DNA of 63,625 nt from an uncultured Bacteroidales bacterium (GCA_902799185.1 CADBZO010000003.1:16018-79642), one strand, 5' to 3'; numbered from the stretch's first letter, positions 1 to 8,881 are shown. Numbers and translations are program-made. Notes: generated by a model not told the origin, from the letters alone.

Positions 1-8
1 TTTTGTTG

Positions 9-1658
9 TTACTTGTACAGGAATCGTTTGATGGATTTCTTCGGAGTCTTCTCGAACGGTTTCTCCTGCACCTCGATATTCGATACCTTGCTGTAAGAAG
101 GGATGAGGTTGTTGAGTTTCTCGAGGTTGGCTTTCATCAACTGCTGAATCTCATCAAGGGTCATTCGTTTGGTCAGTGTCTCGTCGGGGAAGACGAGTGC
201 CACTAATTTGCCCTCGCGCTCAACGATGAGCGATTCGCCTACCGCCTCCTGGTTATTAAGTTTGTCCTCTATCTCCTCGGGGTAGATATTCTGTCCCGAA
301 GCACCGAGGAACATAGTCTTGCAGCGGCCTTTGATATAGATGTTTTTCTTCTTGTCGAGCCGTCCTAAATCGCCGGTGCGCATCCATCCGTCCTCCGTGA
401 AGACGGCTTTGGTAGCCTCTTCGTTCTTGTAATACCCGAGCATGACGTTCTCGCCTCTGACGAGTATCTCGCCGATACCCGCTTCGTTGGGGTTGTCTAT
501 CTTCACCTCCATGTTCGTCACCGGCACGCCGCCCGAGCGGGCTTTGAAATACTTAGGCGGGTTGCCGCCGATGAGTGGGCCGCACTCCGTCATGCCGTAT
601 CCGATGGATAGCGGGAAATGGATGTCCATAAGGCATTTCTCTACGATGGGGTTCATCGCAGCACCGCCGCAGATGAAATATCTCAGTTTGCCGCCGAAAG
701 CACTGCGAAGGCCGCTTTTGACGCGTGCCTTGAGCAGATCGCCGACGATAGGTACGTGCCAGAATGCACGGATGGCCCACTTGCTGAGCGTGGGGTCAAG
801 GTTCTTCTTGTATATTTTTTCGATCACCAGCGGCACCGTGACCACGAGGTACGGCTGTACGTCCTTGAGCGCTTTGAGCAGGATAGAGGGGGTTGGACTC
901 TTGGTCAGAAAATAGATATGTGTGCCCGAGCAGAGGGGGTAGAGCAACTCACAAACCTGGCCGAACATATGCGCCAGCGGCAGCATCGAGACAAGCCGTT
1001 GACCCGGATCTACAGGCAGCATTTTCATTCCCACCTCCACGTTATTGCTCAGTGAGCGGCCATTGAGCATCACGCCCTTGGGACTGCCCGTAGAACCGGA
1101 GGTGTAGTTGATGAGCGAGACGGCATCGGGATCGGCGGTGAAAGAGATGTCCTCCGGCTCGATGCCATGTACATATTTGGCTTGGAAAGCCTCGTTCCAT
1201 TTGCTTTTGAGACTCTGCTCTTTGAGCCCGAGCTTTTCACTGAGATAGAGTGGTCGCCAGTCTTCGAGCGAGAGTACGGCTTTCAGACGCGCAGGAAGCG
1301 GCTGGTGCTGCAACTCCTTCCATACATACGGGCCGACGAAGAGCAGGTCGCTGTCCGAGTGGTCCAGCAGATGGTTGATATCCTCTGCCGTAAAATCCTG
1401 CAATATACTCACGCACACGCCTTCGTACGACGCGATGGCCAGATAGGCTACCGCCCAGTTGGCGCAGTTGCGACCCGCCAACGCGATCTTGTCCCCGCGC
1501 TTGATCCCCAGTTGCTCAAACAACACATGCAGACGCAGCATCTCTACCGCCAGCTCGCCGAAAGTGTACTCATGCTCCTCTCCGTAATCCGTCAGAGCCG
1601 CGTCGTTCCACTGATGAACCATGACATCCGTCAGGTAATGTAAATAGTGTCTTTGCAT
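9..1658 (-). CDS. Long-chain acyl-CoA synthetase (AMP-binding), copy 1
   Basis: This is an ANL-superfamily adenylating enzyme of about 549 residues, expected to activate fatty acids as acyl-AMP and transfer them to CoA at the membrane. The P-loop YTSGSTGSPKG is at about residues 185-195. The motif YGMTECGPL lies mid-protein, MRTGDLG near residue 450, and a C-terminal Lys sits in the KTPKKSIKRFLYK tail. I start at the ATG at 1658 (MQRHYLHYL); an upstream in-frame TTG falls inside the promoter and cannot be used. The next gene upstream on this strand is a clear paralog, with a long identical stretch around GYYKNEEATKAVFTEDGW. The gene has its own promoter, so it can be transcribed apart from copy 2. 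The chain-length preference cannot be read from the sequence. Confidence 0.9.
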   Translation of the reverse strand: MQRHYLHYLTDVMVHQWNDAALTDYGEEHEYTFGELAVEMLRLHVLFEQLGIKRGDKIALAGRNCANWAVAYLAIASYEGVCVSILQDFTAEDINHLLDHSDSDLLFVGPYVWKELQHQPLPARLKAVLSLEDWRPLYLSEKLGLKEQSLKSKWNEAFQAKYVHGIEPEDISFTADPDAVSLINYTSGSTGSPKGVMLNGRSLSNNVEVGMKMLPVDPGQRLVSMLPLAHMFGQVCELLYPLCSGTHIYFLTKSPTPSILLKALKDVQPYLVVTVPLVIEKIYKKNLDPTLSKWAIRAFWHVPIVGDLLKARVKSGLRSAFGGKLRYFICGGAAMNPIVEKCLMDIHFPLSIGYGMTECGPLIGGNPPKYFKARSGGVPVTNMEVKIDNPNEAGIGEILVRGENVMLGYYKNEEATKAVFTEDGWMRTGDLGRLDKKKNIYIKGRCKTMFLGASGQNIYPEEIEDKLNNQEAVGESLIVEREGKLVALVFPDETLTKRMTLDEIQQLMKANLEKLNNLIPSYSKVSNIEVQEKPFEKTPKKSIKRFLYK

Positions 1659-1677
1659 AACCAAACCAATTTTGCCT

Positions 1678-1709
1678 GCAAAATTACAAAAAATATTTGA
1701 CATATGCAA
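1678..1709 (-). promoter_or_regulatory. Bacteroidetes-type promoter of acyl-CoA synthetase copy 1
   Basis: The -7 box TAATTTTGC (1678-1686) and -33 TTG (1707-1709) are 20 nt apart. The -33 box extends to TTGCATATGTCAA, the form shared by many promoters in this window. Confidence 0.85.
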
Positions 1710-1808
1710 ATATTATTATAAAAAACAGGCGCACGGCCTCTCGGTAATGCGCCAGCTTTGATTTCCCATTTCAGAGAAATCCATCTACTTACTCACTTTT
1801 TATTTAAA

Positions 1809-1829
1809 TATACAACAGAACGTTGTATA
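1809..1829 (-). terminator. Weak hairpin after acyl-CoA synthetase copy 2
   Basis: An 8-bp stem, TATACAAC/GTTGTATA with a 5-nt loop, follows the stop of copy 2. A/T-rich sequence rather than a clean T run comes after it, so terminator function is uncertain. Confidence 0.3.
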
Positions 1830-1836
1830 TGGGTAT

Positions 1837-3486
1837 TTACTTGTACAAATAGCGTTTGATAGAGCGTTTCGGCGTCTTCTCAAACTCCGAAGCTACGAGT
1901 TCTATCGCGCTGATCTGGCTGTACTGCGGCAGGTCTCTGTTAACCGCCACTCGGTTCTCCTCCATCTGTTGTGTCAGGCTCTTGGTGCCCAGCAGTTTCT
2001 TGCCGTCCGGCGTGGTGTCGGGGAAGACGAGTGCTACCAGCTTATGGTCGCGGTCCACTACAATCGACTCTACTACGCACGGCATGGAGTTGAGCTTGTC
2101 CTCCAGTTCCTCCGGGTAGATATTCTGGCCGGAAGGTCCGAGGATCATGTTCTTCGACCGTCCGTGGATGAAGATATTTCCCTCTTTGTCCAGTACGCCC
2201 AGGTCGCCGGTACGCATCCATCCGTCCTCGGTGAAGACAGCCTTGGTAGCCTCTTCGTTCTTGTAGTAGCCCATCATGACGTTGACACCCTTCACCTGGA
2301 TCTCGCCGTCCTTATGGATAGGATCTTCGCTGTCGATACGTACGCGGCATTGCTCCAGGTCTTTTCCGCAGCTGTGGAACTTGTATGCCCACCAGTCTTC
2401 GTAGCTGATCAGCGGTGCGCACTCGGTCATGCCGTAGCCTACACAGTATTGGTATTTGATATCATGGAGCACTTGCTCTACCTCGCCGTTGAGGGCAGCA
2501 CCGCCGATGATGAGGTAACGGAGTTTGCCGCCGAACGTCTTGTCCAAGCCCTCTTTGACCTTGCCGCGGATGATGCGGTTGATACCCGGAGTCTTCCAGA
2601 GGATCTTCATCATCGGGCTGCTGATTTTCGGCAGTACGCCTTTCTTTACAATCTTCTCAATCACCAGAGGTACGGTCAGAATCATGAACGGCTGTACCTG
2701 CGCGAAAGCCTTCATCAGCACGGTCGGAGTAGGAGCCTGGGTCAGGAAATAGGTCTCTGCGCCCTCGCATACCTGATAGAGGAACTCGTACATCAGACCG
2801 AACATATGCGCGATAGGCAGCATGGAAAGCACGCGGTCACCCGGTTTGTGGGGGATGCGGTGGGATGCAAAATCTACGTTTCCGCTCAGGTTCAGATGGC
2901 TCAGCATCACGCCTTTCGGGTTACCCGTCGAACCGGAGGTGTAGTTGATCACCGCCAGCTCGTCCAGATTATCGGTAGGCAGGTTCATGTCCTCCAGCTT
3001 CACGCCATCGGGATAGGCCTTGGCAAACGCAGCCTCTGCGCCCTCGAAGGCTTTCCGGGTCGCCGGGTCGGCATCCACGATGGTCATGTCGTCCATGAAG
3101 ATCGTCGCCTTGAGACCCTTCATCTGGGTGGTGTCAATCTTCTTCTTGACATTCGGGCCTACATACAGGAGCACGGCGCCCGAGTGGTCCACCAGACTGT
3201 AGATGCCGTCCGCCGTGAAATCCGGCAGAATGGATACTACCACTGCCTTGTAACTCTCCGCAGCCAGAAAAAGCAGACCCCAGTTGGCGCAGTTACGGCC
3301 ACAGAGCGCGATCTTGTCGCCCTCCTTGATGCCCATTTCCTGCCAGGTAATATGGAGCTTCTTCATTGCTGCCGCCAACTCGGCATACGTATATTTGTTC
3401 ACGCCGTCCAGATCCGCTAATGCGAGTTTGTCCCAGCGGCGTGCCATCGTTTCTTGTAGATACGCAAGGTAATGTTTTGTTGCCAT
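1837..3486 (-). CDS. Long-chain acyl-CoA synthetase (AMP-binding), copy 2
   Basis: This 549-residue paralog of the neighbouring ligase is expected to make acyl-CoA from fatty acid, ATP and CoA. It has the adenylation P-loop YTSGSTGNPKGVML at about residues 180-195, YGMTECAPL, the MRTGDLG hinge region and the C-terminal KTPKRSIKRYLYK lysine. The start ATG (MATKHYLAYL) sits about 29 nt after a TACCTTTGC box. A TetR gene lies immediately upstream on the same strand, and a palindrome lies between the two genes. The arrangement resembles fatty-acid-responsive TetR control of fadD-type genes in other bacteria; that parallel is an inference. Confidence 0.9.
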   Translation of the reverse strand: MATKHYLAYLQETMARRWDKLALADLDGVNKYTYAELAAAMKKLHITWQEMGIKEGDKIALCGRNCANWGLLFLAAESYKAVVVSILPDFTADGIYSLVDHSGAVLLYVGPNVKKKIDTTQMKGLKATIFMDDMTIVDADPATRKAFEGAEAAFAKAYPDGVKLEDMNLPTDNLDELAVINYTSGSTGNPKGVMLSHLNLSGNVDFASHRIPHKPGDRVLSMLPIAHMFGLMYEFLYQVCEGAETYFLTQAPTPTVLMKAFAQVQPFMILTVPLVIEKIVKKGVLPKISSPMMKILWKTPGINRIIRGKVKEGLDKTFGGKLRYLIIGGAALNGEVEQVLHDIKYQYCVGYGMTECAPLISYEDWWAYKFHSCGKDLEQCRVRIDSEDPIHKDGEIQVKGVNVMMGYYKNEEATKAVFTEDGWMRTGDLGVLDKEGNIFIHGRSKNMILGPSGQNIYPEELEDKLNSMPCVVESIVVDRDHKLVALVFPDTTPDGKKLLGTKSLTQQMEENRVAVNRDLPQYSQISAIELVASEFEKTPKRSIKRYLYK

Positions 3487-3514
3487 CTTTTGTAAGTTTC
3501 TTTCCTAATTCGCT

Positions 3515-3523
3515 GCAAAGGTA
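3515..3523 (-). promoter_or_regulatory. -7 box of acyl-CoA synthetase copy 2, lacking a -33 TTG
   Basis: TACCTTTGC matches the Bacteroidetes -7 element. The place 20 nt upstream (3544-3546) reads ACA instead of TTG and lies inside a palindrome, so this promoter departs from the rest of the window and may depend on a regulator. Confidence 0.6.
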
Positions 3524-3532
3524 CTCATTTGT

Positions 3533-3552
3533 TTTCGAATGTTTGTTCGAAA
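3533..3552. promoter_or_regulatory. Putative TetR operator (inverted repeat)
   Basis: TTTCGAA (3533-3539) and TTCGAAA (3546-3552) form an inverted repeat with a 6-nt spacer. It covers the -33 position of the acyl-CoA synthetase copy 2 promoter and lies just downstream of the tetR stop codon. TetR-family dimers bind palindromes of this size; that this regulator binds here is an inference. Confidence 0.5.
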
Positions 3553-3565
3553 GAGTGATTTTTTC

Positions 3566-4156
3566 TTAGATTTTCAGTAATTTGTGTAATTCTGAATATG
3601 TTTTATCCAATAATGAAAAGTCCATTGGGAGTTGACCGAGGCCGGAATCGTAGCTGTTTTTGACGTGTGAGAACATCAGCGCCATCTGGTCCCGGTCTAT
3701 GTCCCAACGGATCAGTCCGGCGCGCTGGTCGTGGTAAATAGCTTTGCGCCAGAGCTCCACCTCTTTGAGCGCCAGACGTTGGGCTTTGCGGTGGAGGGCG
3801 GGGAAACGGCTATAGGCGGTGAACATCAGGTTATTGACATTTCCCGTATTGATATTTTTGACATCAAAGGTCATCAGCGCTTCTTCCAGACTCATGAGGT
3901 ACCCCCGGATAGCGGCAATCATCTCTTCTATCCCGGCGTCCTCCGGCACGGAGTTCAGCGCGCGCTGTTTGGGTTCCAGGAAATAACGCTCCATACATAT
4001 CCGGAAGAGCTCGTCCTGGTCGCGGAAATAATAGTAGAGTGTGCCACGACCCATGTCCAGCGCGTATTGCAGATCCGTGATACTCACGTTCTGAAATCCT
4101 TTTAGCGCATACAGCTCCATGGCTTTGCGGATGATATAGTCCCTGCGGTCTTTCAT
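3566..4156 (-). CDS. TetR/AcrR family transcriptional regulator
   Basis: A 196-residue one-component regulator. The N-terminal 55 residues form a TetR helix-turn-helix, with ALKGFQNVSITDLQYALDM followed by GTLYYYFRDQDELF, the family's usual LYYHF-type signature. The remaining residues are the variable helical ligand-binding and dimer domain. It lies 6 nt after the patatin gene and directly before an acyl-CoA synthetase gene whose promoter carries a palindrome. The most likely role is sensing a fatty acid or acyl-CoA and controlling lipid turnover; the ligand is inferred from context only. Confidence 0.88.
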   Translation of the reverse strand: MKDRRDYIIRKAMELYALKGFQNVSITDLQYALDMGRGTLYYYFRDQDELFRICMERYFLEPKQRALNSVPEDAGIEEMIAAIRGYLMSLEEALMTFDVKNINTGNVNNLMFTAYSRFPALHRKAQRLALKEVELWRKAIYHDQRAGLIRWDIDRDQMALMFSHVKNSYDSGLGQLPMDFSLLDKTYSELHKLLKI

Positions 4157-4162
4157 GTCTAA

Positions 4163-4960
4163 TCACGCGTGCGCGCGTTCGTATTTAAATATAGCCTCGC
4201 TCATGAGCCTTTTACCCTCTGCGATGATCTCTTCTGCGCGGTCGAAATCAAAGGTGTTGTAGGCGTACTGGCGCATCACAGCGTGGATGTCCGGCGGAGT
4301 GAGGCGGCATTCGAGAAGCGTGTTCTGCTGGATCTGGATGTCGTTCATGCGGTCGAGGATACCGACAAAACGTGCGCGCTCCATGGGCTTGGAGTCCTTG
4401 CCGCTGATATCCATGGCTGCCAGCAGGTCGCCTTTCTGCCGCTCTACGGCGTGCAGGGGCAGCGGGCTGACGATGCCGCCGTCGGTGAGCACGCGGTGGT
4501 CCATCCGTACGGGCTCGAAAAACAGCGGGATACTGATTGACGCACGCACGGCTTGGAAAAGGCTTCCGGTGCGGAAGACTACCTCTTCACTGGTACTCAT
4601 GTCCGTTGCGATGATGGTACAGGGGATATTCAGCTCCTCTATCGGCCTGTCCGGCACCACTTTCTCCAGCTCCTCGATGATCCGCTGGCCTTTGACCAGT
4701 GAGTTGCCGCTGAGCAAGTTGATATCCATCATTCTCAGAATGAGCTGTTTATCGACCTGCAGGAACCACTCTTTGGCTTCTTTGAGCTGTCCGGCGGCGT
4801 ACATGCCGGCGATGATTGAACCCATAGAGCAGCCGGCTATACTCGTGATGGTATAGCCGTGCTCCTCCAGAGCTTCTATGGCTCCGATGTGCGCGAGTCC
4901 TCTTGCGCCGCCGGAGCCGAGAACCAGCGCTACGTTTTTATTTTCTCTATCAACTATCAA
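4163..4960 (-). CDS. Patatin-like phospholipase
   Basis: A 265-residue patatin-fold lipid acyl hydrolase using a Ser-Asp dyad. The oxyanion-loop motif GSGGARGLAHIG is at about residues 15-26, the nucleophile elbow GCSMG near residue 43, and the catalytic Asp is in DGGIVSPLP near residue 160. It lacks an obvious signal peptide, so it is likely cytoplasmic or membrane-peripheral. No ATG precedes the first motif in this frame: the only usable start is a TTG inside a short tandem repeat, and an in-frame stop lies two codons upstream of it. Its neighbours TetR and acyl-CoA synthetase suggest release and reactivation of fatty acids from phospholipid. Confidence 0.87.
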   Translation of the reverse strand: MIVDRENKNVALVLGSGGARGLAHIGAIEALEEHGYTITSIAGCSMGSIIAGMYAAGQLKEAKEWFLQVDKQLILRMMDINLLSGNSLVKGQRIIEELEKVVPDRPIEELNIPCTIIATDMSTSEEVVFRTGSLFQAVRASISIPLFFEPVRMDHRVLTDGGIVSPLPLHAVERQKGDLLAAMDISGKDSKPMERARFVGILDRMNDIQIQQNTLLECRLTPPDIHAVMRQYAYNTFDFDRAEEIIAEGKRLMSEAIFKYERAHA

Positions 4961-4985
4961 CTCTCAACTATCAACTCTCAACTTT
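4948..4985. repeat. Short tandem repeat, family TTGATAGTTGA
   Basis: Degenerate repeats of AACTATC/AACTCTC fill the gap between the gcvT stop and the patatin coding region and contain the patatin TTG start codon. The same family occurs at 61509-61539. Confidence 0.8.
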
Positions 4986-6084
4986 AAACTATCCTCGCCG
5001 GTTGCAGTTTCTCGCGGATCTTGATATAGATGACGGTCTCTTTCTTGGCGAAAGGTGTCTGTACGTACCCCATGCCGATACCTACCTTGGTGTTCGGCAG
5101 CATGATACCCGAGGTCACGTGTCCGATTACGTTGCCCGCCTCGTCGCATATCTCATAGCCGTTGCGCGGGATAGCGCGCTCCAGACACTCGAAATGTACC
5201 AGTTTGCGTTTCACGCCCTCGGCTTTCTGCGCCTTGAGGTAGTCGCGGTCGATGAAGTCTTTGGCATCGAGCTTGGTAATCCATCCCAGACCGGCCTCCA
5301 GCGGAGAGGTGGTGTCGTCGATGTCATGGCCGTAGAGGCAGTACCATTTCTCCAGACGGAGGCTGTCGCGTGCGCCCAGACCTATCGGCGCGAGTCCGAA
5401 CGGCTTGCCTACTTCGAAGAGTGCGTCCCAAATCTGTTTGCCTTTCTCCGCCGGGAAATAGAGCTCGAATCCGCCGGCTCCGGTGTAGCCCGTATTGGAG
5501 AGAATAACGCCCGGAACGCCCGCAAAACTCCATTCGCGGAATGCATAGTAGTCGATGGACTTCAGGTCGGCGTCGGTCAGCAGTTGCAGCAGTTCCACGG
5601 CTTTGGGGCCCTGAACGGCTAACTGGCCGTAACGCTCGGAGGCGTTTTCAAGCTTGACATCCGCCCATTCGGGATTGGTACTTTGTACTTTGTCCCTTAG
5701 TACCTTGTTCACCCATTCCCAGTCTTTGTCGATATTGCCGGCATTGACGACCATGAGGTACTTCGTGGTGGAGTACTTGTAGATGATCAGGTCATCAACG
5801 ATACCGCCTTTGCCGTTCGGCATGCAGGTGTACTGCGCCTTGCCGGAGGCGATGACGGAGAGGTCGTTGGTGGTGATATACTGCAGGAAATCAAGCGCGT
5901 GCTCGCCTTTGACCCAGAACTCGCCCATGTGGCTCACGTCGAACACGCCTACGCCCTCGCGGACGATCATGTGCTCTTGGTTAATACCGGTAGGGTACTG
6001 GATAGGCATGTTAAACCCTGCGAACTCGGCCATCTTGGCGCCTAACGCAATGTGAATGTCTGTAAACGGTGTGGTTTTTAGCAT
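4984..6084 (-). CDS. gcvT: Glycine cleavage system aminomethyltransferase (T protein)
   Basis: A 366-residue T protein. It takes the aminomethyl group from lipoylated H protein and, with tetrahydrofolate, releases ammonia and methylene-THF. Family motifs include [13 protein letters not shown] near residue 50, [17 protein letters not shown] near 85, [16 protein letters not shown] near 190 and [18 protein letters not shown] near 235. The start ATG gives [12 protein letters not shown], typical of the family. Residues [10 protein letters not shown] (about 128-137) are encoded by a GTACAAAG-type repeat that seems to have been inserted in frame. glyA (serine hydroxymethyltransferase) is elsewhere in the window; the other glycine cleavage genes are not. 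Confidence 0.95.
   Translation of the reverse strand: MLKTTPFTDIHIALGAKMAEFAGFNMPIQYPTGINQEHMIVREGVGVFDVSHMGEFWVKGEHALDFLQYITTNDLSVIASGKAQYTCMPNGKGGIVDDLIIYKYSTTKYLMVVNAGNIDKDWEWVNKVLRDKVQSTNPEWADVKLENASERYGQLAVQGPKAVELLQLLTDADLKSIDYYAFREWSFAGVPGVILSNTGYTGAGGFELYFPAEKGKQIWDALFEVGKPFGLAPIGLGARDSLRLEKWYCLYGHDIDDTTSPLEAGLGWITKLDAKDFIDRDYLKAQKAEGVKRKLVHFECLERAIPRNGYEICDEAGNVIGHVTSGIMLPNTKVGIGMGYVQTPFAKKETVIYIKIREKLQPARIV
5677..5706. repeat. Short tandem repeat, family GTACAAAG, in frame inside gcvT
   Basis: Units of GGTACTTTGT/ACTTTGTCCC encode [10 protein letters not shown] in GcvT. The same word family recurs in seven other places in this window, mostly inside genes. Confidence 0.7.
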
Positions 6085-6095
6085 AATATGAATTG

Positions 6096-6146
6096 TTTAA
6101 CGTCGCTTCTGCGACCATTTGAACTATTTAATGTCGCTCTGCGACC
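6096..6146. repeat. Two copies of a small hairpin repeat at the pepT 3' end
   Basis: Two units reading TTTAAYGTCGCT(T)CTGCGACC, each with a GTCGC/GCGAC stem, are spaced 31 nt apart. The second unit encodes the last residues of PepT (KVAERH) and its stop codon. Confidence 0.65.
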
Positions 6147-7327
6147 TTCTTGACGATTTCCAAAATCACCTCCATGGCTTTCTCCAGCGATGGAACAGGC
6201 AGGTACTCGTAGCGGCTGTGGAAATTCTCTCCGCCGGCGAAGATATTGGGGCAGGGGAGGCCTTCGAAGCTGAGCCTTGCGCCGTCAGTGCCGCCGCGGA
6301 TGGGTTTGATAACCGGTGTCACGCCCGCTGCCTCGATAGCCTCTTTGGCCAGATCGATCACGTGCATCACCGGTTCGATCTTCTCCCGCATGTTGTAGTA
6401 TTGGTCACGCAGTTCTATCTCCGCCGTGCCCTCGCCGTATTTCTCGTTGATATGCGTGACGATGGTTTGCATCGCCTGTTTGCGGCTCTCGAAGCGTGCG
6501 CGGTCATGGTCGCGGATGATATAGCTGAGTGTGGACTCCTCTACGGTGCCGCTCATCCCCGTGAGGTGGAAGAACCCTTCGTACCCGCGGGTCTGTTCCG
6601 GCGTTTCGCTCGGGGGAAGCATGGAGGCAAACTCATTGGCGATGTACATCGAGTTGCGCATTTTATGGTACGCCGTACCCGGGTGGACGTTCACGCCGTG
6701 GATGCGTATCTTGCACGCCGCGGCGTTGAAGTTCTCAAACTCCAGCTCGCCGACGGCGCCGCCGTCCATGGTGTAGGCCCAATCGGCGCCGAAGGCCGCT
6801 ACGTCGAAATGGTCCGCGCCGCAACCTATCTCCTCGTCCGGAGTGAAGCCGATACGGACCTTGCCGTGTTTGATCTCCGGGTGCGAGACCAGGTACTCCA
6901 TGGCGGTCACTATCTCTGCTATGCCGGCTTTGTCATCCGCGCCGAGCAGGGTGGTGGTGTCCGTCACAATCACGTCCTGACCATGGTACCGCTCGTCGAT
7001 ATACGCACGCTCCTCCGCCTTGACGATAGAGGCCTTCACGTCTTTGCCGCTGGCGTCTGGGGAGGTGTCCATATGGGCGATAAAACCAACCACTGGGATC
7101 TTACCCCCCTCTCCTTGGGAGAGGGTCGGGGAGAGGTTGCTCTCCAGCGTCGCCATGATATAGCCGTTTCCGTCCAGCGTCACTTCGCTCAGGCCGATAG
7201 CCCGTAACTCGTCCGCCAGAAACCGGGCAAAGACCATCTGGCCCGGGGTGGAAGGCGTCTTGCCGCTGTTCTCGTCGCTTGTTGTCTCGAACGATACGTA
7301 TTTCAGAAATCTGTCTGTTATATTCAT
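6128..7327 (-). CDS. pepT: Peptidase T (tripeptide aminopeptidase)
   Basis: A cytoplasmic M20B zinc aminopeptidase of about 399 residues that removes N-terminal residues from tripeptides. Metal-site motifs are visible in order: [11 protein letters not shown] (His, Asp) near residue 85, [11 protein letters not shown] (bridging Asp) near 135, TPDEEIGCG (catalytic and metal Glu) near 175, [14 protein letters not shown] near 195, and [14 protein letters not shown] (His) near 375. I start at the ATG at 7327 (MNITDRF); a GTG three codons upstream is less likely. Residues [12 protein letters not shown] before the first metal motif come from an inserted GC-rich palindrome. The family normally runs straight through here, so this is an added loop. 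Confidence 0.95.
   Translation of the reverse strand: MNITDRFLKYVSFETTSDENSGKTPSTPGQMVFARFLADELRAIGLSEVTLDGNGYIMATLESNLSPTLSQGEGGKIPVVGFIAHMDTSPDASGKDVKASIVKAEERAYIDERYHGQDVIVTDTTTLLGADDKAGIAEIVTAMEYLVSHPEIKHGKVRIGFTPDEEIGCGADHFDVAAFGADWAYTMDGGAVGELEFENFNAAACKIRIHGVNVHPGTAYHKMRNSMYIANEFASMLPPSETPEQTRGYEGFFHLTGMSGTVEESTLSYIIRDHDRARFESRKQAMQTIVTHINEKYGEGTAEIELRDQYYNMREKIEPVMHVIDLAKEAIEAAGVTPVIKPIRGGTDGARLSFEGLPCPNIFAGGENFHSRYEYLPVPSLEKAMEVILEIVKKVAERH
7104..7138. repeat. GC-rich palindromic element inserted in frame in pepT
   Basis: A CCCTCTC/GAGAGGG hairpin followed by TCGGGGAGAGG encodes [10 protein letters not shown]. It has the same architecture as the elements at 7331-7366 and 48656-48691. 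Confidence 0.7.
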
Positions 7328-7330
7328 CTG

Positions 7331-7366
7331 TCTCACCTCCCTTGTGGGGAGGTCGGGTGGGGTTAT
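7331..7366. repeat. GC-rich palindromic element between pepT and the lipoprotein gene
   Basis: A CCTCCC/GGGAGG-type hairpin with a TTGTG loop followed by TCGGGTGGGG fills the short gap upstream of the pepT start. Confidence 0.65.
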
Positions 7367-7370
7367 TGGA

Positions 7371-7916
7371 TTATTTGTTTCCGAAAGCTCCTAATAATGT
7401 GCTGAGTGCGCCTGCGTACTGGGCGGCCGTGTTGGCGTACTGGGCGGCGGTGTTAGCGCCCTCGCTGATCTTGGTGGTGGTGCTCTGTACGGTCTCGTTG
7501 TTCTTGACCATCTCTGCCAGACTGTTGGTTACGGTCTGTACGTTGTTCTGGGTGATGAGACCTAACGAAGAGGCGATCAGACCCTTGCCGAACTCAGTCA
7601 GGTAAGTCTTGTCCTTGTAGTTCTCTTTCAGTCCCTGGCAGTTGGAGATGAGCGTGATGGTGTTCATCGCGTTCTGGAGATTGGTGTAGTCGTACTTGTT
7701 GCCGTCGGCTTTGTACTGTTTGTAGAGAGCCTGCATGGCGGCTCCTGCTCCCTGGCCAGCGCCCATGGCGGCGTTTGTGCCCTGAGTGGCTGTCACGGCC
7801 GGAGTGGTCGTACTTTGTACATTGTTGCTTGGTACATTACTACTGGTGCTGTTCTGCATGAATCCGCAGCCGCTCAACAGAATGACGGCTGCCGTCAAAA
7901 TCACATTTTTTTTCAT
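7371..7916 (-). CDS. Small Ala/Thr/Asn-rich lipoprotein, unknown function
   Basis: A 181-residue protein with a lipoprotein signal peptide (hydrophobic run, lipobox LLSGC, Cys near residue 17), so it is lipid-anchored in the envelope. A low-complexity Ser/Thr/Asn linker (about residues 20-55) comes next, then a helical region with no motif I recognise. The C-terminus repeats NTAAQYA twice. Part of the linker ([11 protein letters not shown]) is encoded by a GTACAAAG-family repeat. The start codon overlaps the stop of the upstream dehydrogenase by 4 nt (ATGA), so the two are probably translated together. Confidence 0.75.
   Translation of the reverse strand: MKKNVILTAAVILLSGCGFMQNSTSSNVPSNNVQSTTTPAVTATQGTNAAMGAGQGAGAAMQALYKQYKADGNKYDYTNLQNAMNTITLISNCQGLKENYKDKTYLTEFGKGLIASSLGLITQNNVQTVTNSLAEMVKNNETVQSTTTKISEGANTAAQYANTAAQYAGALSTLLGAFGNK
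7810..7839. repeat. Short tandem repeat, family GTACAAAG, in a lipoprotein linker
   Basis: Words GTACTTTGTACATT and GGTACATTA encode the Asn/Ser/Thr linker just after the lipidated Cys. Confidence 0.65.
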
Positions 7917-8881
7917 AATACTATATTCATTTTGTTAATGTCGTTATTCATAAACGCTAAAATGTTGTCCGTTACGTTCTCGCACATGGCAATCCGTCCT
8001 TCCCATGTGCCGGTGCCGGTGTGCGGCGAGAGGACTACGTTGGGCAGGCTCAGCAGCTCTGCATTCACCTGCGGTTCGTGTTCATACACATCCATCGCCG
8101 CGCCGGCGATGATTCCGCTCTTGAGCGCTTCTGTCAGGGCTGCCTCATCTACGTGTGCTCCGCGCGCGGTATTGATGAGGTACGCGCTCCGTTTCATCAT
8201 CCCTAACTCCGGCTTGCCGATCAGGTGGTGTACTGCCGGCGTGTAAGGCAGGTTGAGCGATACGAAATCGCTGTCCTGCAATAGTGTCTGGAAATCTACG
8301 TATCCGGCTTGCTCGATTACCTCCCTGCGCCAGTCCTTTGTACATGGTATATCGTCCCTTTGTACATCAATAGGTTTTCGGTTATGGTAAATCACCTTCA
8401 TTCCGCTGGCGAGCGCCCGTCGTGCGAGCGCCTGGCCGATACGTCCCATGCCGATGATGCCGAGCGTCTTGCCGTAGAGCGAGTGACTGAGGTGCTGCAT
8501 CACGCCGAACCGGCTTTTGCCGGCCCGCATCTCACGGTCGAACTCGCTTACCCTCCGCGCCACATCAATCATCAGCGCAAAAGCCAGCTCCGCCGTGGGT
8601 TCGATTACCGGCTGCGGGGTGTTCGTTACGCGGATCCCGCGCTCGCGGCACGCATCCAGATCAATATTGTTGTACCCCGCGCCGAAGTTTGCCACCAGCC
8701 TCAGGTTCGGCATCGTTTCTATCAGCTCCCGCGGCACCCGGTAGTCGAACGTACTCACCAGCACCTCCGCATCCGTCCGGTCCGCCTCACCGGGCATCAG
8801 CAGACTTACAGTCTCTTCTGTCTGTCCGCCCAGCCGCCTGAACCCTTCCGCCGGCAATTCTGTGGTAAAAGCTATCTTCAT
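7913..8881 (-). CDS. D-isomer-specific 2-hydroxyacid dehydrogenase
   Basis: A 322-residue NAD(P)-dependent oxidoreductase that interconverts 2-oxo acids and D-2-hydroxy acids. The Rossmann motif GIIGMGRIGQALARRA is near residue 150. The catalytic residues are Arg in INTARGAHVDEAAL (about 235), Glu in DVYEHEPQV (about 264) and His in SPHTGTGTWEGR (about 285). The ATG at 8881 (MKIAFTTELP) is chosen because the longer reading frame runs back through the promoter. A GTACAAAG-type repeat encodes part of the loop after KVIYHNRKPI. Substrate (glyoxylate, hydroxypyruvate or similar) is not determined. Confidence 0.92.
   Translation of the reverse strand: MKIAFTTELPAEGFRRLGGQTEETVSLLMPGEADRTDAEVLVSTFDYRVPRELIETMPNLRLVANFGAGYNNIDLDACRERGIRVTNTPQPVIEPTAELAFALMIDVARRVSEFDREMRAGKSRFGVMQHLSHSLYGKTLGIIGMGRIGQALARRALASGMKVIYHNRKPIDVQRDDIPCTKDWRREVIEQAGYVDFQTLLQDSDFVSLNLPYTPAVHHLIGKPELGMMKRSAYLINTARGAHVDEAALTEALKSGIIAGAAMDVYEHEPQVNAELLSLPNVVLSPHTGTGTWEGRIAMCENVTDNILAFMNNDINKMNIVL
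8335..8370. repeat. Short tandem repeat, family GTACAAAG, inside the dehydrogenase gene
   Basis: Two copies of CCTTTGTACAT, 26 nt apart, encode residues around DVQRDDIPCTKD, just after the nucleotide-binding strand. Confidence 0.6.

Noticed and set aside
1969-3420. 483-codon plus-strand open frame
   Set aside because: It is the antisense shadow of the acyl-CoA synthetase; the minus-strand frame has all family motifs.
6085-6127. Glycine riboswitch upstream of gcvT
   Set aside because: Only 43 nt separate pepT and gcvT, too short for the aptamer; the space holds hairpin repeats.
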